Positions 5,624 to 8,632 of a stretch of 8,632 bases of DNA are shown in pieces. The stretch spans positions 1-8,632 of the forward strand of contig DHHB01000085.1 in assembly GCA_002403075.1 (NCBI GenBank). The letters are read 5' to 3'. The notes under the pieces were generated by a model. It was not told the DNA's origin and made no database searches. It saw nothing but the letters and a program-made list of their open reading frames with translations. The DNA is from a bacterium UBP1_UBA4783. GTDB taxonomy: Bacteria; Krumholzibacteriota; Krumholzibacteriia; Krumholzibacteriales; Krumholzibacteriaceae. Position 1 is the first letter of the stretch, and each line of letters starts with the position of its first letter. Position numbers and translations under genes: made by a program.

Positions 5624-7174
5624 ATGCAACGGATCATGAAGATCATCGGTCCGGCCGGGCTCGTGCTCACGCTCGTCGGAGCCGTCACCTACGGCATCCT
5701 CTCGTCGAGCGGCCCCCTCGCGCTCCTGCCGCTCGCCGCGGGGCTCGCGCTCGTCGCGATCTCCGTCGTCTCCTCGCTCCGCGGCGACCGGACCGAGGGC
5801 TCGCGGCGGAGCGCCCGCCTCGGGATCAACGCCGCCGTTTCGATCATCGCTCTCGCCGCGATCCTCGTCTTTCTGCAGACGATCGTCTCGCGGCACAGCG
5901 GGCGCTGGGACACGACGGCGAACAAACGATTCTCGCTCTCGCCGCAGACGGCGAAGATCCTCGACGCCCTGCCGCGGAACGTCTCGTTCACGTGCTTCTT
6001 CAAGGACGCGGCGCCGGGACGCAAGGAGCTCGAGGATCTCCTCAAGTCCTACGCGGCCGAGAGCCCGCGGATCTCGTACGCGTTCATCGATCCCGACGCC
6101 GACCCGTCGGCTGCGCGGCGGTACAAGATCACCCAGTACAACACGATCGTCGTCGAGAGCGGCGGCAACGAGGAAAAGCTCGTCGCGACGACCGAAGAGG
6201 CGGTCACGAACGCGATCCTCAAGGTCACGCGGGACCGGAAAAAGATCATATACGTCCTCGCCGGCCACGGCGAAAAATCGATCGAGGACGCGGAGCCCGC
6301 GGGGCTCGCGCAGCTGCGCGCCGCGGTCGAGGCGGAGAGCTACGAGATACGGCCGCTGCTCGCGCTCCGCGACACGATCCCCGGCGACTGCGCCGTGCTG
6401 CTCGTCGCGGGACCGGAAAAGGACCTCTTCCCGGAAGAGATCCGCATGATCGAGCGCTACCTCGCCGCGGGCGGCGCCGTGCTCGTCCTCGTCGATCCGA
6501 TGACCGAGATACCGGGCCTCGCGGGGCTCCTCGCGTCCTACGGCATCGAGACGACGAACAGCGTCGTCGTCGACCGCTTCGGCAAGCTCCTCGCAGGCAA
6601 CTACCTGACGCCCGTCGTGAACGCCTACGGGAACCATCCGATCGCGGCGAACTTCCGCCACGCGTCCTTCTTCCCGCAGGCCCGCGCCCTGCGCTCGACG
6701 TCGGGCGGGGATCCGGCGGCCGGCGTCACGGTGCTCGCCTCGACCGGGGCGTCCGCGTACGGCGAGACCGATCTCGAGGGCGTCCTCAAAGGGAGGACGC
6801 AGTTCGACGGCGAACGCGACATCGCGGGCCCCGTGGACGTGGCGATCGTCGCCTCGCGCGAGATCCCGCCCGTTCTTGCCGCGGCCGACGCGAAGCCGCG
6901 GCGGAGCAAGATCGCGGCGTTCGGCGACAGCGATTTCGCCTCAAACGCGTATTTCGCCCTCTCCGGCAACAAGGATCTCATTCTCAACACGATCGGATGG
7001 CTCGCCGAGGAGGAGGATCTCATCGCCGTGCGCGCGAGGGATCCCGTGAGCCAACCGGTCATCATCTCGGTCGGTCAAGGCAAGCTCGTCTTCTGGCTGC
7101 CGGTCGTCGGGCTCCCCGCGGCGGTTCTGCTCGCGGGGGCGCTCGTCGTCGCATACCGGCGCCGAAGCGACTAG
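5624..7174 (+). CDS. GldG-like ABC transporter auxiliary protein (ABC_transp_aux)
   Basis: 516 residues from the ATG at 5624, preceded by GGAGGAG (5611-5617, 6-base spacing). The open frame runs further upstream inside the permease gene, but that part is out-of-frame shadow. Three N-terminal hydrophobic helices (about 9-28, 31-51, 67-88) are followed by a large extracytoplasmic domain (about 95-485) and one C-terminal helix (487-510) with the short basic tail YRRRSD. Family motifs are RFSLSPQT (102-109), AGHGEKSI (213-220), LAAGGAVLVLVDP (280-292), FGDSDFASN (433-441) and GWLAEEEDLIAVRAR (458-472). The family is known as the partner of GldA/GldF; the domain is thought to be a non-enzymatic GATase1/IFT52-like fold, so a structural or substrate-handling role is likely. 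Two helices before the usual single N-terminal anchor make the N-terminus slightly extended. Confidence 0.93.
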   Translation: MQRIMKIIGPAGLVLTLVGAVTYGILSSSGPLALLPLAAGLALVAISVVSSLRGDRTEGSRRSARLGINAAVSIIALAAILVFLQTIVSRHSGRWDTTANKRFSLSPQTAKILDALPRNVSFTCFFKDAAPGRKELEDLLKSYAAESPRISYAFIDPDADPSAARRYKITQYNTIVVESGGNEEKLVATTEEAVTNAILKVTRDRKKIIYVLAGHGEKSIEDAEPAGLAQLRAAVEAESYEIRPLLALRDTIPGDCAVLLVAGPEKDLFPEEIRMIERYLAAGGAVLVLVDPMTEIPGLAGLLASYGIETTNSVVVDRFGKLLAGNYLTPVVNAYGNHPIAANFRHASFFPQARALRSTSGGDPAAGVTVLASTGASAYGETDLEGVLKGRTQFDGERDIAGPVDVAIVASREIPPVLAAADAKPRRSKIAAFGDSDFASNAYFALSGNKDLILNTIGWLAEEEDLIAVRARDPVSQPVIISVGQGKLVFWLPVVGLPAAVLLAGALVVAYRRRSD

Positions 7175-7190
7175 CGGAGGGCGGTGCGCG

Positions 7191-8522
7191 ATGCGGTTCA
7201 AGGCCACCACGTTGCTGCTTCTCGCGGCGCTCGCGGCGGTCGCGGCGTATTACTTTCTGATCGAGGAGCGCTCCCGCGCCGGCAAGGAGCGCGCGCGTCT
7301 CGAGGGCACGAAGCTCTTCCTCTACGAGAAGAAGGACATCGAACGGTTCGCGCTCACGAATCCGCAGGGCGAGCGGATCGAGGTCGAGCGCGACGGCGAT
7401 CTCTGGCGCGTCGTCTCCCCCGTCGAGGCCCCCGGAGACGGCCCGACGATCGACGCCTTCATCGGGCAGGTCGTGCCGGGGCGGCGCGGCCGCGAGCTCG
7501 CCGCCGCGAAGGATCCGGCCGAGTACGGTCTCGCGGAGCCGTTCGCGACCCTCGTCATCCGCCGCGCCGGCGCCGAGCGGCCCGACACGCTCTTCGTGGG
7601 CGACAAGACGCCGACGAGCCACAACAGCTACGTGCGGATCGGGGCGGCGGGGCCCGTGCTCGTCTCGAGCGACATCACGCACAACGTGATGAACAAGAAC
7701 CTCTACCACCTCCGCGACAAGAACTTCATTTCGATACGCTCCGATTCGATCGAGGCCCTCGCGATCGAGAGCGCCGGGCGAACGCTGCGGCTCCGCCGGG
7801 AGGGCGTTCACTGGTGGTTCGATGGGCGCCGCGTGCGCGCAGATCGGACGAAGGTCGAGCCGTACACGGACGCCGTCGCCGGCGCGATCATCTACGGATT
7901 CGTCCGCGAGGACGCCTCGGAGCTCGCGTCCTACGGCCTCGCCTCGCCCTCGAAGCGTCTCTCGCTGTCGACCGGCGGCGAAACGATACGCGTCTCGTTC
8001 GGCGAGACGAAGGACGGCAAGGTGCACGCCGTTCGGGACGGGCTCGACAAGGTCATCCTCCTCGACGGGAAGCTCCTCGAGGCGTTCGACTGGACCGCCG
8101 AGAACCTCCGCGCCAAGAACCTCTCCTTCCTCCCGGAGGACTCGGTGCGCGTGCTGCGGTATGAGACGCCAGATACGAGCGTCGTCTTCCGGCGCGCCGG
8201 CACGAAATGGGTCACGGCGGAGGCGGATTCGACCGCTCTCCGCTCGTGGGAGGTGAACGCGCTTCTGCGCAAGCTCGGCTCGACGACCTTCGAGCGGATC
8301 ATCGCGGAGCCGCTCCCGCCGGGCGGCGCGCGGCTCGCCTCGCCGCGCCTCACGGTCACGCTCGAGAACGCGGCGGGCGCCGCCGTCGAACGCGTCACGA
8401 TCGCGGGATCGGGCGGCGCCGAGAGGGGCGCCTCGACGACGGCCGACTGCATCGGCGCGCTTCCCGCCGGCACGGCCGGCGCTCTGCACGAGATCTTCAT
8501 GCGCATCGGGGGCCGAAGCTAG
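7191..8522 (+). CDS. DUF4340 membrane-anchored protein, partner of the exporter
   Basis: 443 residues. A single N-terminal helix (about 5-23) anchors a long extracytoplasmic region. That region is built of repeated beta-rich DUF4340 units. Unit 1 has LWRVVSP (71-77), EYGLAEP (111-117), a G-D strand (137-138) and LRDKNF (174-179). Unit 2 has HWWFDG (207-212), SYGLASP (247-253) and LRAKNL (306-311). A degenerate third unit has KWVTAE (339-344) and RLASPRLTVTL (381-391). Start chosen for GGAGGG at 7176-7181, 9 bases upstream; it follows the GldG-like stop by 16 bases, making it the last gene of the operon. DUF4340 proteins are regularly encoded next to GldG-like proteins, but no biochemical activity is known. 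It likely joins the complex on the outer face of the inner membrane. Confidence 0.92.
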   Translation: MRFKATTLLLLAALAAVAAYYFLIEERSRAGKERARLEGTKLFLYEKKDIERFALTNPQGERIEVERDGDLWRVVSPVEAPGDGPTIDAFIGQVVPGRRGRELAAAKDPAEYGLAEPFATLVIRRAGAERPDTLFVGDKTPTSHNSYVRIGAAGPVLVSSDITHNVMNKNLYHLRDKNFISIRSDSIEALAIESAGRTLRLRREGVHWWFDGRRVRADRTKVEPYTDAVAGAIIYGFVREDASELASYGLASPSKRLSLSTGGETIRVSFGETKDGKVHAVRDGLDKVILLDGKLLEAFDWTAENLRAKNLSFLPEDSVRVLRYETPDTSVVFRRAGTKWVTAEADSTALRSWEVNALLRKLGSTTFERIIAEPLPPGGARLASPRLTVTLENAAGAAVERVTIAGSGGAERGASTTADCIGALPAGTAGALHEIFMRIGGRS

Positions 8523-8588
8523 CAGCCCCCCGAGCGCTCTCTCCCGGCCCTTCCCGGCCGCCCGCCCGCGGGTCGCGTGGAGCGATCG

Positions 8589-8607
8589 GGCCGCGAGGTC
8601 CGCGGCC
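8589..8607 (+). terminator. GC hairpin downstream of the exporter operon (terminator candidate)
   Basis: Perfect 7-bp inverted repeat GGCCGCG / CGCGGCC with a 5-base AGGTC loop, starting 66 bases after the operon's last stop codon. No T-run follows. It is the best hairpin in the 3' tail, but its right arm belongs to the terminal repeat, so it could be coincidental. Confidence 0.3.
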
Positions 8608-8632
8608 GCCCAAGGCCCGCGGCCGCCCAAGG
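8600..8632. repeat. Two-copy tandem repeat at the window edge, 17-base period
   Basis: CCGCGGCCGCCCAAGG occurs at 8600-8615 and again at 8617-8632, separated by one C, so the second copy ends exactly at the last base. It may continue beyond the window. It could be a genuine short tandem repeat or an assembly-end artefact. Confidence 0.8.

Noticed and set aside
7062..8630. 522-residue open frame on the minus strand opposite the DUF4340 gene
   Set aside because: Antisense to a well-supported gene with a clear start, ribosome-binding site and family motifs. The translation is Arg/Glu/Asp-rich without recognisable domains.
1..8632. Defence system, phage, integron, CRISPR or toxin-antitoxin signatures
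   Set aside because: No nuclease, integrase, transposase, regularly spaced repeat or toxin-sized gene pair was found; all genes are envelope, transport or conserved housekeeping-type families.

Overview
This is a GC-rich bacterial window (most third positions are G or C) carrying eight recognisable protein genes and no RNA genes, CRISPR arrays or insertion sequences. The gene set is a GldA/GldF/GldG-like ABC exporter with a DUF4340 partner, a DUF5683 envelope protein, a lipoprotein with one fibronectin III domain, and a tail-anchored zinc ribbon. Together with the high GC this fits an uncultivated Gram-negative lineage near the FCB group, such as Eisenbacteria or Krumholzibacteriota. That placement is inference; no marker gene is present.

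Layout: (1) 2-865, plus strand: a DUF72/YecE-type TIM-barrel gene missing only its first few codons at the window edge. (2) 866-931: a short convergent gap with two GC hairpins, one just beyond each stop codon. (3) 932-3725, minus strand: in transcription order, a polytopic membrane protein of the lysylphosphatidylglycerol-synthase transmembrane family, a DUF5683 protein, a small FN3 lipoprotein, and a tail-anchored protein joining a ribosomal L7/L12-like domain to a zinc ribbon. (4) 3726-3905: an AT-rich divergent promoter region, the clearest regulatory DNA here. (5) 3906-8522, plus strand: a tight four-gene operon of ABC ATPase, ABC-2 permease, GldG-type auxiliary protein and DUF4340 protein, with gaps of 0, 2 and 16 bases. 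(6) 8523-8632: a GC-rich tail with a hairpin and a two-copy 17-base-period repeat at the extreme end.

The four plus-strand genes probably form one inner-membrane complex. The ATPase drives the six-helix permease, and the GldG-like and DUF4340 proteins place large domains outside the membrane beside it. In Bacteroidota the GldA/F/G set is tied to gliding motility, but similar operons occur in many non-gliding bacteria and the substrate is unknown. The minus-strand genes all look like envelope proteins, but nothing visible ties them to the exporter beyond the shared divergent promoter region.

I see no convincing entirely new system. The most unusual items are the L7/L12-like/zinc-ribbon/tail-anchor protein, the symmetric divergent promoter region with nested inverted repeats, and repeated U-tract-less hairpins after stop codons. 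There is no stretch over 300 bases without a gene. Long antisense reading frames are by-products of high GC.
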